A stretch of DNA of 64,000 bases from Corynebacterium sp. MSK041 (GCF_030232265.1 NZ_JASPJK010000005.1:1-64000), one strand, 5' to 3'; positions 18,531 through 26,874 are shown, counted from the first letter of the stretch. Numbers and translations are program-made. The notes: a model not told the origin generated them from the sequence alone.

Positions 18531-19263
18531 CTACAGTGTTGCACCTCGGTGCGACATCAGGAGGGAACCCACCCGATCAATATTCGAACTAACGTTCGCT
18601 TCTACCCCAAACGTCATAGCCAGGCTCGTACGATACTCCAGCGCCCGCTCGCACAAAAACAGCAGGTCCGGGATATGGGACCAGCGGTTTAACACGGCGT
18701 CGTCGACGGCGTCGGCCAAAAGGCCGTCGATAAGCGTGAGCGCGGCGCTGTACCCGTGCGGGCGGGGACCTTCTGCAGGCACGATGTCTGTCAATGCGGG
18801 TGGCAGTGAGCCATCAAAAATGCAGCATCCAAAGAAATCCGCATGGCTGAGCTGGCCACCCTTGACATATTCGGGGTGCGCAGCCCACACGGCACGGTCG
18901 GCGCGCGCCCACGCATCATCGCGGTCGAGTGCGGGGGCAGGAAAGTAGGCCACGGCTTCATCGAAACGCAGGGCCGCGGCAATCGCTTCATCCACGCGGT
19001 GACCCGGCTCCCCCTCCACGAAATCGGAGGCACGGTAACCGGCGACGGTGAAACGGCCATCCGTCGTCCGCACGGGGCGCACCACGCGCACTCCTGGCAC
19101 GGTGACTTTCTCCCGCAACTTGGACGACCATGTGGCATGCGCGGGTGCTTCCGCAATGACCATCCGGCCAAACCGTGTGCCATTGCCCCACTCCGGGCCG
19201 AGCGGGCTGGGGTGCGAATCATCGGCCTGGAACGACGTCAGAACATGTCCGGGAATAGTCATC
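18531..19263 (-). CDS. TIGR02569 family protein (kinase-like fold?)
   Basis: About 244 residues, counterpart of M. tuberculosis Rv3205c, family of unknown function. The segment LSHADFFGCCIFDG followed by LTDI resembles the catalytic HxD and metal-binding D motifs of aminoglycoside-phosphotransferase-like kinases, but the Asn of the catalytic loop is absent, so activity is doubtful. ATG 19263 is used; the adjacent GTG 19266 is equally possible (AGGAGG nine bases before it). It starts 22 nt after the DUF3152 gene and ends four bases before adnA, so it is the probable link between the two blocks. Confidence 0.78.
18584..18599. promoter_or_regulatory. Candidate LexA (SOS) box upstream of adnAB
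   Basis: Reads TCGAAC-TAAC-GTTCGC, one mismatch from the corynebacterial/mycobacterial LexA consensus TCGAAC-N4-GTTCGA. It lies inside the 3' end of the TIGR02569 gene, 57-72 bp upstream of the adnA start, where a repressor site for an adnA promoter would be expected. Confidence 0.6.
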
Positions 19264-19287
19264 ACTTTTACGGCCCTCCTACAGTCT

Positions 19288-20199
19288 CTACAGCACCGCC
19301 GGACGCGGGTATGGCCACGGGTTCGCGCGACACGTATCGTCGTTTTGTGGGTAGACCTCGTCCGGGTTGAGGTCATAGAGCTCCTGGTTATTCAGGCTGA
19401 GAGTCTGCTGCATCATGATCGGCGCCAAATCCCCGTTGGCTGGGCACGGCTCATGCTCCGCATAGCCCAGCGCGTGGCCCACCTCATGGTTGATCACGTA
19501 CTGGCGGTAGCTGCCTAAATCCCCCTGGAAAGGTGCCGCGCCACGCACCCAGCGGGACTCGTTGATGAGCACCCGGTCCCCGTCACCCTCATTGAAAATG
19601 CGGCACGACGTTTCCAGCCCCAAGTCATCACCGCAGGTGGAGCGGGCTGTTCCCACGGAGATCAACTGGATGCGTAGATCCGGATCTTCGTCCGAACCCA
19701 CGTGCTCAAAACGCACATTCGGGTCATTCGTCCAGCCGCGCGGATCCGCCAAAGTGGCATCCACCATCGCGGCAAACGCGTCTTCCCCGCCATAGCCACG
19801 GGTGTCCACGCCGTTTTCCACCTCAGTGGCAAAACGCACGACTTGCTGTCGCCCTTCGCCCACCTGCATGCCAGTGGCCCCCACTGGGCGGAAGGTTCCC
19901 TCCCCCTGCTCCGTGTACGGCCCCCCTGGTGGCAGCTCGGTGATACCCACCTCACCGATCGGCATATCCTCCACGGTTTTACGCACAGAGGAACCCTGAA
20001 CCTCTTCCGGCGCGCGGGATTTACCCACGGTCTCCCCCGCCGGCGTTGTCACAATTGACCACACCACAAGCGCCGTCACCACAACGAGCACCGGAATGGC
20101 GTAGGCACGCCAACCGTAGGTGCGCACAAAATTCTGCAATGCGGAACTGGAATGGTTTCCGCTCATGCGCACCTCGGGTTCATCGGGGCTGTAATCCAT
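19288..20199 (-). CDS. DUF3152 membrane-anchored zinc-metallopeptidase-like protein
   Basis: 303 residues. One N-terminal membrane helix (about 32-52) anchors an extracytoplasmic domain. The C-terminal part carries HEVGH (His238, Glu239, His242) with a further His249 and a Met-turn-like PIMMQQ, as in metzincin-type zinc peptidases of the DUF3152 family (Rv3207c counterpart). Cys residues near the active site could form a disulfide. The mycobacterial neighbour moeB1 is absent, and the gene leads directly into the TIGR02569 gene. Confidence 0.85.
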   Translation of the reverse strand: MDYSPDEPEVRMSGNHSSSALQNFVRTYGWRAYAIPVLVVVTALVVWSIVTTPAGETVGKSRAPEEVQGSSVRKTVEDMPIGEVGITELPPGGPYTEQGEGTFRPVGATGMQVGEGRQQVVRFATEVENGVDTRGYGGEDAFAAMVDATLADPRGWTNDPNVRFEHVGSDEDPDLRIQLISVGTARSTCGDDLGLETSCRIFNEGDGDRVLINESRWVRGAAPFQGDLGSYRQYVINHEVGHALGYAEHEPCPANGDLAPIMMQQTLSLNNQELYDLNPDEVYPQNDDTCRANPWPYPRPAVL

Positions 20200-20220
20200 A
20201 GGGCCAAACCTATCGCGCTT

Positions 20221-20445
20221 TTAGCCAGAAAAGCCGACAGCGCGCGGGGTGGAGTTACCCAATTCGACATAGAGGATGCGCTCCGTACGCACTACATACT
20301 TCATGCCGCGCTCGTCTTCGAGCGTGACGGTGGGTGCACCGGATTCAATGGCCCTAGTGATGTGGTCCGAAATCTCGTCCTGGCCTTTCGGCGAGGTGAT
20401 GGAGAGTTCACGGTGGCTATCTGCCAGACCAATCTTGATTTCCAT
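20221..20445 (-). CDS. DUF3107 family small protein
   Basis: 74 residues, counterpart of mycobacterial Rv3208A (TB9.4). Beginning MEIKIGLADSHREL, it is a compact predicted alpha/beta protein with no signal peptide. AAGGACAG precedes the start. Its upstream region holds three 10-bp direct repeats that give overlapping TATAGA-like boxes on this strand. Function unknown. Confidence 0.85.
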   Translation of the reverse strand: MEIKIGLADSHRELSITSPKGQDEISDHITRAIESGAPTVTLEDERGMKYVVRTERILYVELGNSTPRAVGFSG

Positions 20446-20467
20446 TGCGGCTATCTCACTGTCCTTT

Positions 20468-20500
20468 GCTCTATACAGCTCTATACAAATGCTCTACACA
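20468..20500. repeat. Three 10-bp direct repeats between DUF3107 and DEAD-box genes
   Basis: Units GCTCTATACA (20468-20477 and 20478-20487) and GCTCTACACA (20491-20500). On the minus strand each gives a TGTATAGAGC or similar, so they may be tandem -10 boxes or a regulator site for DUF3107. Confidence 0.75.
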
Positions 20501-20539
20501 AACTGTGCAATAGGCACATTGTAACCGTGGGCGGTTAAG

Positions 20540-21853
20540 ATGTTCACCGTGCCCGATCGCTTTGAACAGTCACCACCCTCATTCGCCGCGCTTGGCGTTG
20601 CCGCGGAGATTGTGGAGGCCTTAGCGCGTAGCGGTATGACGTATGTGTTCTCCATCCAGGAGCTCACGTTGCCCATCGCACTGGAAGGCCGCGATCTCAT
20701 CGGCCAGGCCCGTACCGGCATGGGTAAGACCCTCGCGTTCGGCGTCCCCCTCCTTGACCGCGTTTTCGACGATGCCGCGATCGCCGAGCTCGACGGCACC
20801 CCGCGCGCCCTCGTCATCGCTCCCACCCGTGAGCTCGCCGTCCAGGTGGGCGAAGATCTTGCGCTCGCCGCAAAAAATACGCCTGTTCGCTTATCGACGA
20901 TTTATGGCGGCCGCCCCTACGACGAACAAATCAACGCCCTGCAGGCTGGCGTCGATGTTGTCGTGGGCACCCCGGGCCGCCTGCTGGACCTTCACCAGCG
21001 CGGGGATTTGGACTTAAGTCAGGTGGCCATCCTCGTCCTCGATGAGGCCGATGAGATGCTCGACCTGGGCTTCTTGCCTGATATCCAGAAGATCTGGGGC
21101 GCGCTGAACCAGCCAGTTCAAACCATGCTGTTCTCCGCGACCATGCCAGGCCCGATCCTCGCTTTGGCGCGATCGATGATGAACAAGCCAATTCACATCC
21201 GCGCTGAATCCACCGAGTCCTCCCAGGTCCATGACACCACCAAGCAAGTGGTGTTCTGCTCCCACAAGATGGACAAGCCCGAGGTGACCGCGCGCATCTT
21301 GCAGGCCGACGGCCGCGGCAAGACCATCATCTTCACCCGCACGAAGCGCACCGCCGCTGATGTGGCCGAAGACCTCGCACGCCGCGGTTTCGCCGTCGGC
21401 TCGGTCCACGGCGACATGGGCCAGGAAGCACGCGAGCGTTCCCTCGATGCTTTCCGTTCCGGTGACATTGAAATCCTCGTGGCCACCGACGTTGCCGCCC
21501 GCGGTATTGATGTTGATGACGTCACCCACGTAATCAACTACCAAACCCCCGACGACCCCATGACCTACGTCCACCGCATTGGCCGCACCGGCCGCGCTGG
21601 ACGCACCGGCACCGCGGTCACACTCGTCGGCTTTGATGAGACCCACAAGTGGAAGCTCATCAACGACGACCTGAACTTGGACATGCCCGAACCTCCATCT
21701 TGGTTCTCCACCTCCCCCGAGCTTTTCGCGGCCCTAGACATCCCCACCGACGCCGGCCCCACCGTCGGCGCCCCGCGCCCCGTTCACGGTCTGCGCCGGA
21801 GGAAGCCGCGCGGTGAGCAGCCTGCTTCCCGCCCCCGGAGGCGCCGCCGATGA
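20540..21853 (+). CDS. DEAD-box ATP-dependent RNA helicase (RhlE type)
   Basis: 437 residues. All DEAD-box motifs are visible: Q motif region, motif I ARTGMGKT, motif II LDEADE, motif III SAT, and motif VI HRIGRTGRAG. A short Arg-rich tail (RRRKPRGEQPASRPRRRRR-like) at the C-terminus should bind RNA. Role: ATP-driven RNA remodelling, perhaps ribosome assembly or RNA decay. Counterpart of Rv3211. Its last four bases overlap the start of the next gene (ATGA). Confidence 0.93.
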   Translation: MFTVPDRFEQSPPSFAALGVAAEIVEALARSGMTYVFSIQELTLPIALEGRDLIGQARTGMGKTLAFGVPLLDRVFDDAAIAELDGTPRALVIAPTRELAVQVGEDLALAAKNTPVRLSTIYGGRPYDEQINALQAGVDVVVGTPGRLLDLHQRGDLDLSQVAILVLDEADEMLDLGFLPDIQKIWGALNQPVQTMLFSATMPGPILALARSMMNKPIHIRAESTESSQVHDTTKQVVFCSHKMDKPEVTARILQADGRGKTIIFTRTKRTAADVAEDLARRGFAVGSVHGDMGQEARERSLDAFRSGDIEILVATDVAARGIDVDDVTHVINYQTPDDPMTYVHRIGRTGRAGRTGTAVTLVGFDETHKWKLINDDLNLDMPEPPSWFSTSPELFAALDIPTDAGPTVGAPRPVHGLRRRKPRGEQPASRPRRRRR

Positions 21854-23076
21854 GCACCAACAAGCCTCTACGCCGCACCCGCGGTGACCTCATTGCCACC
21901 GCCGTTATCACCACCGTTTGCCTCGTAGCCCTGCTCATCGCCTACTTCACAGCACCGATCCGCCAGGACCACCTCTCACCAGCAGCCGAGGAGCTCACCG
22001 ATGCCGGCGCCCTCGCTGCCGTGCCAGACACCCTCACCGAATCTTTCACCCTGCCGGACACCTCACCACAGGCGCGCCCGCTGATTGTCAACGGCGTGAT
22101 TATCACCTACAGCGACGGCACCATCACTGGCACCACACCAGACGGCACCGAGCAGTGGACGTATAAGCGCAGCGCTGAACTCTGCGGCATGGCCGGTGCC
22201 TGGGGCAAAGTCGTGGCCGTGTACCGCACCAATGTCGGCTGCGGTGACGTCGTGGGCATCAATGCACTGACAGGCCAGTACGCCAACACCCGCTCTGCGG
22301 GAAACACCCAGGCAGCAACCGTCTTTTCTTCCAATGACCGCGTGGGCATCCTGGGTATTGACCGTGAATATTCGCGCACGGAGCTCTGGCGCTCCGACCT
22401 CGTCCGCACCGTCGAATACGGCGATGTCAAAGCCCCGCAAGAACCCGATATGCAGCCACACCCTGGCTGCACGCTGACCTCCGCGCTGACGCGCACGGAA
22501 CTCCTGGCCATCACCGAGACCTGCGAGGATGGCACGTGGCTGCGCTTCCAGGACACGACCCCGGAGGATTCCCGCAAGCCTGAGATGCACGAATCCGTGT
22601 CTATCCCCGAGGGGGCTTACCTCGTGGCCATCAGCCAAGACGGCGCTGCTGTGTACGATCCGGCGGCTTCTACCGTGACGTCCTACTCACAGGACGGCGC
22701 ACAACTTCACAGCTCTCACGTCCCCGCGTCCAATCTGCTGGCAGACTCCCCCAGCCGGATTCTTGTGCCACAGGTCGCTGATCTCCCCCACAACATGACA
22801 TACTTCGACGGCCACAATCTACTGCTCCTCGACCCGTCGGAGCTCGCCGTCACCACCATCTACCAGGGTGCTCTCGGCACCGGCGTGGGTGTGGGTGACC
22901 GGCTGCTCTACCCCACCGCCGAAGGTGTTGCCATCGCCGACTGGAACGTCGACCACCCCGAGCACACCATCCCCGTTGACCGCGCCGGTTACAGCGGGCC
23001 GGTGGCGTTGGGGTCGGCGGGTGCCACGATCGTCGAAAAGCGTGGCGATACCGTCGTTGTCCTCGACGCTTCCTAG
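21850..23076 (+). CDS. Membrane-anchored beta-propeller-like protein (Rv3212-like)
   Basis: 408 residues. One N-terminal membrane helix (about 14-36), then an extracytoplasmic region with repeated Gly/Asp-rich strands (for example VNGVIITYSDGTITGTTPDG) suggestive of a PQQ-like beta-propeller. It overlaps the helicase gene by four bases, as in M. tuberculosis (Rv3211-Rv3212). Function unknown. Confidence 0.8.
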   Translation: MSTNKPLRRTRGDLIATAVITTVCLVALLIAYFTAPIRQDHLSPAAEELTDAGALAAVPDTLTESFTLPDTSPQARPLIVNGVIITYSDGTITGTTPDGTEQWTYKRSAELCGMAGAWGKVVAVYRTNVGCGDVVGINALTGQYANTRSAGNTQAATVFSSNDRVGILGIDREYSRTELWRSDLVRTVEYGDVKAPQEPDMQPHPGCTLTSALTRTELLAITETCEDGTWLRFQDTTPEDSRKPEMHESVSIPEGAYLVAISQDGAAVYDPAASTVTSYSQDGAQLHSSHVPASNLLADSPSRILVPQVADLPHNMTYFDGHNLLLLDPSELAVTTIYQGALGTGVGVGDRLLYPTAEGVAIADWNVDHPEHTIPVDRAGYSGPVALGSAGATIVEKRGDTVVVLDAS

Positions 23077-23564
23077 AGCTGCCGTGCGCGACGCTCGTCG
23101 AAGCTTGCGGTTGCCCAGCTTGTGGACGCCGGATGCAACGCACACCCCAACGCCACCAGCCCTGCGAACAACGTGATCACACCAAGCGTGGTTGCACCGC
23201 CACTGAACATGTAGACCGAAATGCCCAGGAGCAGCACGTTCAGGAACACAATGAGGCTGCGCCCCCACGTATGACCGCGCAGAATGCCCACCGCACCGGC
23301 GAGCATCGGGCCGAACACCAAAAGCACGAAGATCGCGGTGCCAACACCCACGAAGGCAAACGCCGGGGTATCGGATTCCACCAACGTCTCATCCGTGCCC
23401 ATCTGCGCCTGTGTGATGGCGAAGTACACGCCACCGGCAATAGCGACGACGCCTTCAAGGATCGCCACAATCGCCGCGACCTTCATCGGCGCCGGGACCG
23501 TCCCCACGACAGGAACGCCGGCGGTTGTGCTCTTTGATTCAGGATTAGAAGCGTTAGAACTCAC
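23073..23564 (-). CDS. Small multi-pass membrane protein
   Basis: About 163 residues with four hydrophobic segments and no recognised family motif. GTG 23564 is preferred (AGGA eight bases upstream, start MSSNAS); ATG 23570 and 23573 are alternatives. Its end overlaps the convergent propeller gene's stop. Function unknown. Confidence 0.65.
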   Translation of the reverse strand: MSSNASNPESKSTTAGVPVVGTVPAPMKVAAIVAILEGVVAIAGGVYFAITQAQMGTDETLVESDTPAFAFVGVGTAIFVLLVFGPMLAGAVGILRGHTWGRSLIVFLNVLLLGISVYMFSGGATTLGVITLFAGLVALGCALHPASTSWATASFDERRARQL

Positions 23565-24110
23565 GCACATCATCCTATGGGTTGATAGTGATTTGACGAA
23601 CTCCCTCCCCCTCCCCCTATCGCCCCACCGCCCCAAAAGTGCAGTTCAAGCAGTTTTCAACACAAACACTTTCCCGACGGTTGACCCCGCTACCCCCTCC
23701 AAAAAGCCTTAAATATGCGCCAATGAATATGAATTGCATCACAATTTGGCTTCTACCCCTAGCGGAGTGTATGTAAACGTGCCATTATTCACGGGTAGCA
23801 AAAACAAAGAACTGGTTACCCAGCCACCAACTCCAGATCACCACGGAGTTAACATCCGGTAAACGGAAGACGGGTCCCGCAACCATCGGGAAGTACCGCC
23901 CACATCAGACCGGATCCGCTCAACTTTTCGCACGACCATTCATCACCGGGAAAGCCCCGCGTATTTCACGCGCCTGCCCCGTTTATTGAAGAGCCGTGAG
24001 CAAAGCGCGCCGTGGTGTGCCCCGGAGTGCGGTTAGCACCACTTGTTCCACCCCGCTTAACGGCAGCGTTTAGCGCTGCCACGCACCCAGACTTTAAAGG
24101 AGACCTCATC
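23565..24110. other. Gene-free region: whcE promoter and long 5' leader
   Basis: No convincing ORF. It holds a GlxR/CRP-like site (23728-23743), a TATGTA box (23770-23775) that could be the -10, and a 7-bp hairpin (24062-24080) about 30 bp before the whcE start. If that promoter is used, the leader is about 330 nt. Confidence 0.6.
23728..23743. promoter_or_regulatory. Candidate GlxR (CRP-type) site upstream of whcE
   Basis: TATGAATTGCATCACA fits the GlxR consensus TGTGA-N6-TCACA apart from one base of the left half-site. It is centred about 46 bp before the start expected from the TATGTA box at 23770, a typical activating position. Confidence 0.55.
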
Positions 24111-24368
24111 ATGGATTGGCGCCACGAAGCAGTATGCCGCGACGAAGACCCCGAACTGTTCTTCCCGGTTGGTAACTCCGGCCCTGCACTTTCCCAGATC
24201 GCACAGGCCAAGCTGGTCTGCCACCGCTGCCCCGTTACCTCCCAGTGCCTGAAGTGGGCACTCGAGACCGGCCAGGACGCCGGCGTGTGGGGCGGTCTCT
24301 CCGAGGAGGAGCGCCGCGCCCTCAAGCGCCGCAACAAGCAGCGCAACCGCCAGCGCGTCACCGCCTAA
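24111..24368 (+). CDS. whcE: WhiB-family iron-sulfur regulator WhcE (WhiB1 type)
   Basis: 85 residues. The four cluster cysteines are Cys9, Cys37, Cys40 and Cys46, followed by the GVWGG turn (58-62) and a basic C-terminal DNA-binding tail (KRRNKQRNRQR). Such proteins bind a [4Fe-4S] cluster sensitive to O2/NO and partner the sigma factor. Its position next to bL37 and the sigH-rshA pair matches whcE of C. glutamicum and whiB1 of M. tuberculosis. Start ATG 24111 has AAGGAGA upstream; the longer open frame from 24012 would add residues unlike the family. Confidence 0.93.
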   Translation: MDWRHEAVCRDEDPELFFPVGNSGPALSQIAQAKLVCHRCPVTSQCLKWALETGQDAGVWGGLSEEERRALKRRNKQRNRQRVTA

Positions 24369-24497
24369 TTCCTTTTACTTGTGCCTAGGCGGGCATCGCC
24401 CCGCCTAGGCTGCCGATTTCCATCGCACCTGCCCACCCCGATACAGTGATCAGACAGAGTATTTACTGTCCGTTCCATCTGGCCCAAGGAGGTCGTT

Positions 24498-24572
24498 ATG
24501 AGCAAGCGTGGTCGTAAGCGCAAGGACCGCCGCAAGAAGAGCGCTAACCGCGGCAAGCGTCCCAACTCCTAA
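24498..24572 (+). CDS. 50S ribosomal protein bL37 (24 residues)
   Basis: A 24-codon gene, extremely basic (MSKRGRKRKDRRKKSANRGK then RPNS). It closely matches the mycobacterial 24-residue ribosomal protein bL37, which sits near the peptidyl-transferase centre. A perfect AAGGAGG is seven bases before the ATG and a strong terminator follows. It lies between whcE and the sigH operon. Confidence 0.93.
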   Translation: MSKRGRKRKDRRKKSANRGKRPNS

Positions 24573-24590
24573 GCAGAGTTAAACAGCGAA

Positions 24591-24630
24591 GCACCCCTTC
24601 ACCTGGTTGTCCAACCGGGTGGAGGGGTGC
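24591..24630 (+). terminator. Terminator after bL37
   Basis: Stem GCACCCC(TT)CACC... with matching GGTGGAGGGGTGC, followed by TGTCTTT; starts 18 nt after the bL37 stop. Confidence 0.8.
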
Positions 24631-24639
24631 TGTCTTTGC

Positions 24640-24854
24640 CGGGCTAATGGAGGTGAAGTAGGGGTTAAGTAGCAGGAACCTGTCTGGACCCCGCCACAAC
24701 ATAAACCCCAATAAACGTTTTCAAATAAACCAGGATGGGCCACCAGCTTCTTACGAAAACTGATGCGCCCACCTGGTTTATTTGAGTTCATTTATTGCAG
24801 TTGATTTATTGCAGTTCATTCATCACGGTTTGTCCCCACCGAGAAGCCAAACCC
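24640..24854. other. Gene-free AT-rich region between bL37 and the rshA-like gene
   Basis: Contains the long stem-loop and the two 14-bp tandem repeats listed separately. The open frame on the minus strand across it (24579-24791) has no ribosome-binding site and covers the bL37 terminator, so I see no gene here. Confidence 0.6.
24722..24784 (-). repeat. Long stem-loop downstream of the rshA-like gene
   Basis: 14-bp perfect arms (24721-24734 with 24772-24785), extended by a TGGGC match after one bulge, with a central region of about 27 nt. Two tandem 14-bp units (ATTTATTGCAGTT, 24789-24816) flank it. Probably the terminator of the leftward sigH operon, though larger than needed. Confidence 0.6.
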
Positions 24855-25103
24855 CTACTTGTAATAGGTAATGGAGATCGACCGCACGATCCGCTGCCGC
24901 AGCTGCTCCGGCGCCTGGTCCTGGCAGTTGCACCGGCGGACGATCTGGCGGATCTCCATTTCGGTTTTCAGCCGGGCAAAATTCTCGGGGCAGGTTTGGA
25001 TGATGGCGCGGATTTCCTCCACGCGGGCCTGCGGGGTGTCGGGGTCGAAGAATTCGCAGAGCAGCGCTTGTGCACGGGTTGGTTCGATGTTGCAGTCACC
25101 CAT
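24855..25103 (-). CDS. RshA-like anti-sigma factor with degenerate zinc motif
   Basis: 82 residues, start overlapping the sigH stop (TAATG). The downstream part (EIRQIVRRC then QAPEQLRQRI) follows the RsrA/RshA anti-sigma family that binds ECF sigma factors and releases them on thiol oxidation. The zinc motif HxxxCxxC appears as IxxxCxxN: only the central Cys remains. Other cysteines are in the N-terminal GDCN, in LLCEF, and in the CNC segment. Either a diverged redox switch or a redox-independent binder. Position makes the sigH pairing certain. Confidence 0.82.
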   Translation of the reverse strand: MGDCNIEPTRAQALLCEFFDPDTPQARVEEIRAIIQTCPENFARLKTEMEIRQIVRRCNCQDQAPEQLRQRIVRSISITYYK

Positions 25104-25708
25104 TATTTCTGCTCCTCCAGGCCAGTGCTCTGTTTGTCGGTGCTGTCCAGGCCGATGCCTTGTTCGTTCGCTACATCCTTCAACAGTTCGCGGAGTTGTT
25201 TTCTTCCACGGTGGAGGCGGGACATGACGGTGCCGATGGGAATGTCCAGCGCTTCGGCGATTTCCTTATATGCCAGGCCTTCGACGTCGGAGAGGTAGAC
25301 GACCATGCGGTAGTCGTCGTTAAGCGAGTTCATGGCGTCCGCAATGGCTGTGTCCGGCATATTGCGCAGGGCTTCGACCTCCGCGGATTGCAGGCCGGTC
25401 GAGTCGTGGGAGCTGGTGGTGTACAACTGCCGGTCGGTCACATCCTCAGCAGAGGTTTCCAGCGGGCGGCGCTGCTTTTTGCGGTAGGTGTTGATGTACG
25501 CGTTCGTCATAATCCGGTACATCCACGCCTTGAGGTTGGTCCCCTCTTTGAAGGAGCCGAATGCGTTGAAAGCCTTGAGGTAGGTTTCTTGCACGAGGTC
25601 TTCAGCGTCTTGTGGGTTGCGCGTCATGCGTAGCGCACCGCCGTAGAGCTGGTCGAGGAGCGGTAGCGCTTCTTCGCTGAAGCGCCGTTCAAGGTCGTTG
25701 TCGGCCAT
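25103..25708 (-). CDS. sigH: ECF sigma factor SigH
   Basis: 201 residues. Region 2 ([14 protein letters not shown], then [17 protein letters not shown]) and region 4 (the [11 protein letters not shown] helix-turn-helix, then [11 protein letters not shown]) are both intact. It directs the thiol/heat stress regulon in actinobacteria and is held by the anti-sigma factor encoded directly after it. ATG 25708 is chosen because TAGAAT plus seven bases precedes it (leaderless); the frame is open to 25738. Confidence 0.94.
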   Translation of the reverse strand: MADNDLERRFSEEALPLLDQLYGGALRMTRNPQDAEDLVQETYLKAFNAFGSFKEGTNLKAWMYRIMTNAYINTYRKKQRRPLETSAEDVTDRQLYTTSSHDSTGLQSAEVEALRNMPDTAIADAMNSLNDDYRMVVYLSDVEGLAYKEIAEALDIPIGTVMSRLHRGRKQLRELLKDVANEQGIGLDSTDKQSTGLEEQK

Positions 25709-25736
25709 GTGGGTCATTCTAGCTAGGCTTGCCGGC
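25709..25736. promoter_or_regulatory. Overlapping divergent leaderless promoters of sigH and ybaK
   Basis: The 28-bp gap holds TAGGCT seven bases before the ybaK ATG (plus strand) and TAGAAT seven bases before the sigH ATG (minus strand). The boxes overlap around CTAGCTAG, so the two RNA polymerases should compete. Confidence 0.55.
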
Positions 25737-26207
25737 ATGGCTGCGAAGACTCAAGCACTTGCTTTTTTGGACGCTGCGGGCGTGCCCTACGAGCTCCTGG
25801 AGTATGCCGCGCACACGGATCATTTCGGGGATCATGCGGTGGCTGAGCTGGGCATTGATCCTGCCGTGACGCTCAAAACGCTGGTCATCCACCATGAGCG
25901 GGATTTCGCGGTGTGTTGCGTGCCGGTGGCGGGTCAACTCGCCCTCAAGAAAGCGGCGAAGGCGCTCGGCTGGAAGAACGCAGAAATGGCCGCACCCAAA
26001 GATGCGCAGCGCGTCACGGGGTACATCGTCGGTGGTATTTCCCCGCTTGGCACGAAGCAAGCGCTCCCAACGCTTATCGACGCCTCCCTCACCCCCTCTC
26101 CCACCACCTACGTCTCCGCCGGCAAGCGCGGTCTGACTGTGGCGTTGAACCCGCAGGATTTGGCTCAGGTGGTGGGCGCTTCCTTCTCCCCGATCAGCTC
26201 CGGATAG
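25737..26207 (+). CDS. ybaK: Cys-tRNA(Pro)/Cys-tRNA deacylase YbaK/EbsC
   Basis: 156 residues, full-length YbaK fold: conserved Lys in TLKTLV, followed by the [20 protein letters not shown] segment and the GGISPLG motif near residue 100. It removes Cys mischarged on tRNA-Pro by prolyl-tRNA synthetase. It begins at the divergent sigH promoter, and its 3' end overlaps the convergent SRAP gene by 43 bp. Confidence 0.93.
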   Translation: MAAKTQALAFLDAAGVPYELLEYAAHTDHFGDHAVAELGIDPAVTLKTLVIHHERDFAVCCVPVAGQLALKKAAKALGWKNAEMAAPKDAQRVTGYIVGGISPLGTKQALPTLIDASLTPSPTTYVSAGKRGLTVALNPQDLAQVVGASFSPISSG

Positions 26208-26839
26208 TCATTGCGCACGTTGCCCACCTCGCTGGCAGCGGGGCGCCACTCTAAGTCCGAGGCCACCCGCGACGGGTGAATGAGTTCCAATGCCTCCTCC
26301 GGCGTGCCATGCACCCACTGCTCCACCTCATCCGCTCTCAAGAACAGTGGCAGGCGGTGGTGCAACCACGCCATGTTCTCGGTGGCATCCGTGGTCACCA
26401 TGGTGGTGGACAGCCTATCCAGGCCCGTGTCCCACAGCGCTGCCGCGTAGAGCAGCCCGTCGTGAGGGGTGACGTAGTAGGGATGTTTGCTCTTCTCTTC
26501 TTGCTTCCACTCGTAGTAGCCATCGAGCACCATGAGTCCCCGGCGCGCCTTGAAGGCTGAGCGGAACGAAGGTTTTTCCGCCACCGTTTCCCCACGCGCG
26601 TTGAACAGGGGTGCGCCGGTGTCGTCTTTCTTCCAGGGGGGAAGGAGGCCCCACCGGGCGGCGTCGATAAGCGCTTCGGTCTTGTCTATGCGCACGAGCG
26701 GCACTTGCTGGGTAGGCGCGATGTTATAGCGCGGCGGTGGGGTGCCGTCGGGCGCGTGGACTGCGGTGATTCCGGGCAGCGAGCCCACGGCTTCCAACAG
26801 TTCGTCGCCGGTGGTGAAAAGAACGAAGCGTCCGCACAT
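26165..26839 (-). CDS. SOS-response-associated peptidase (SRAP/YedK-HMCES family)
   Basis: 224 residues. The family needs Cys2 at the exposed N-terminus after Met removal, which fixes the start at ATG 26839 (MCGRF). Other active-site elements are visible: NARGET, the Glu in DGYYEW, and the His of LHHRLP. The protein forms a thiazolidine cross-link with abasic sites in single-stranded DNA and shields them. No LexA box was seen just upstream. Counterpart of Rv3226c. Confidence 0.93.
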   Translation of the reverse strand: MCGRFVLFTTGDELLEAVGSLPGITAVHAPDGTPPPRYNIAPTQQVPLVRIDKTEALIDAARWGLLPPWKKDDTGAPLFNARGETVAEKPSFRSAFKARRGLMVLDGYYEWKQEEKSKHPYYVTPHDGLLYAAALWDTGLDRLSTTMVTTDATENMAWLHHRLPLFLRADEVEQWVHGTPEEALELIHPSRVASDLEWRPAASEVGNVRNDYPELIGEKEAPTT

Positions 26840-26874
26840 GTCCCCCATTATGGCCCGCCGGTATGCTTGGCCGC

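Noticed and set aside
24579..24791. 70-codon frame in the bL37/rshA gap
   Set aside because: Runs through the terminator and stem-loop, with no ribosome-binding site.
26840..26874. LexA box upstream of the SRAP gene
   Set aside because: Searched for TCGAAC/GTTCGA-type dyads in the gap to aroA; none present.
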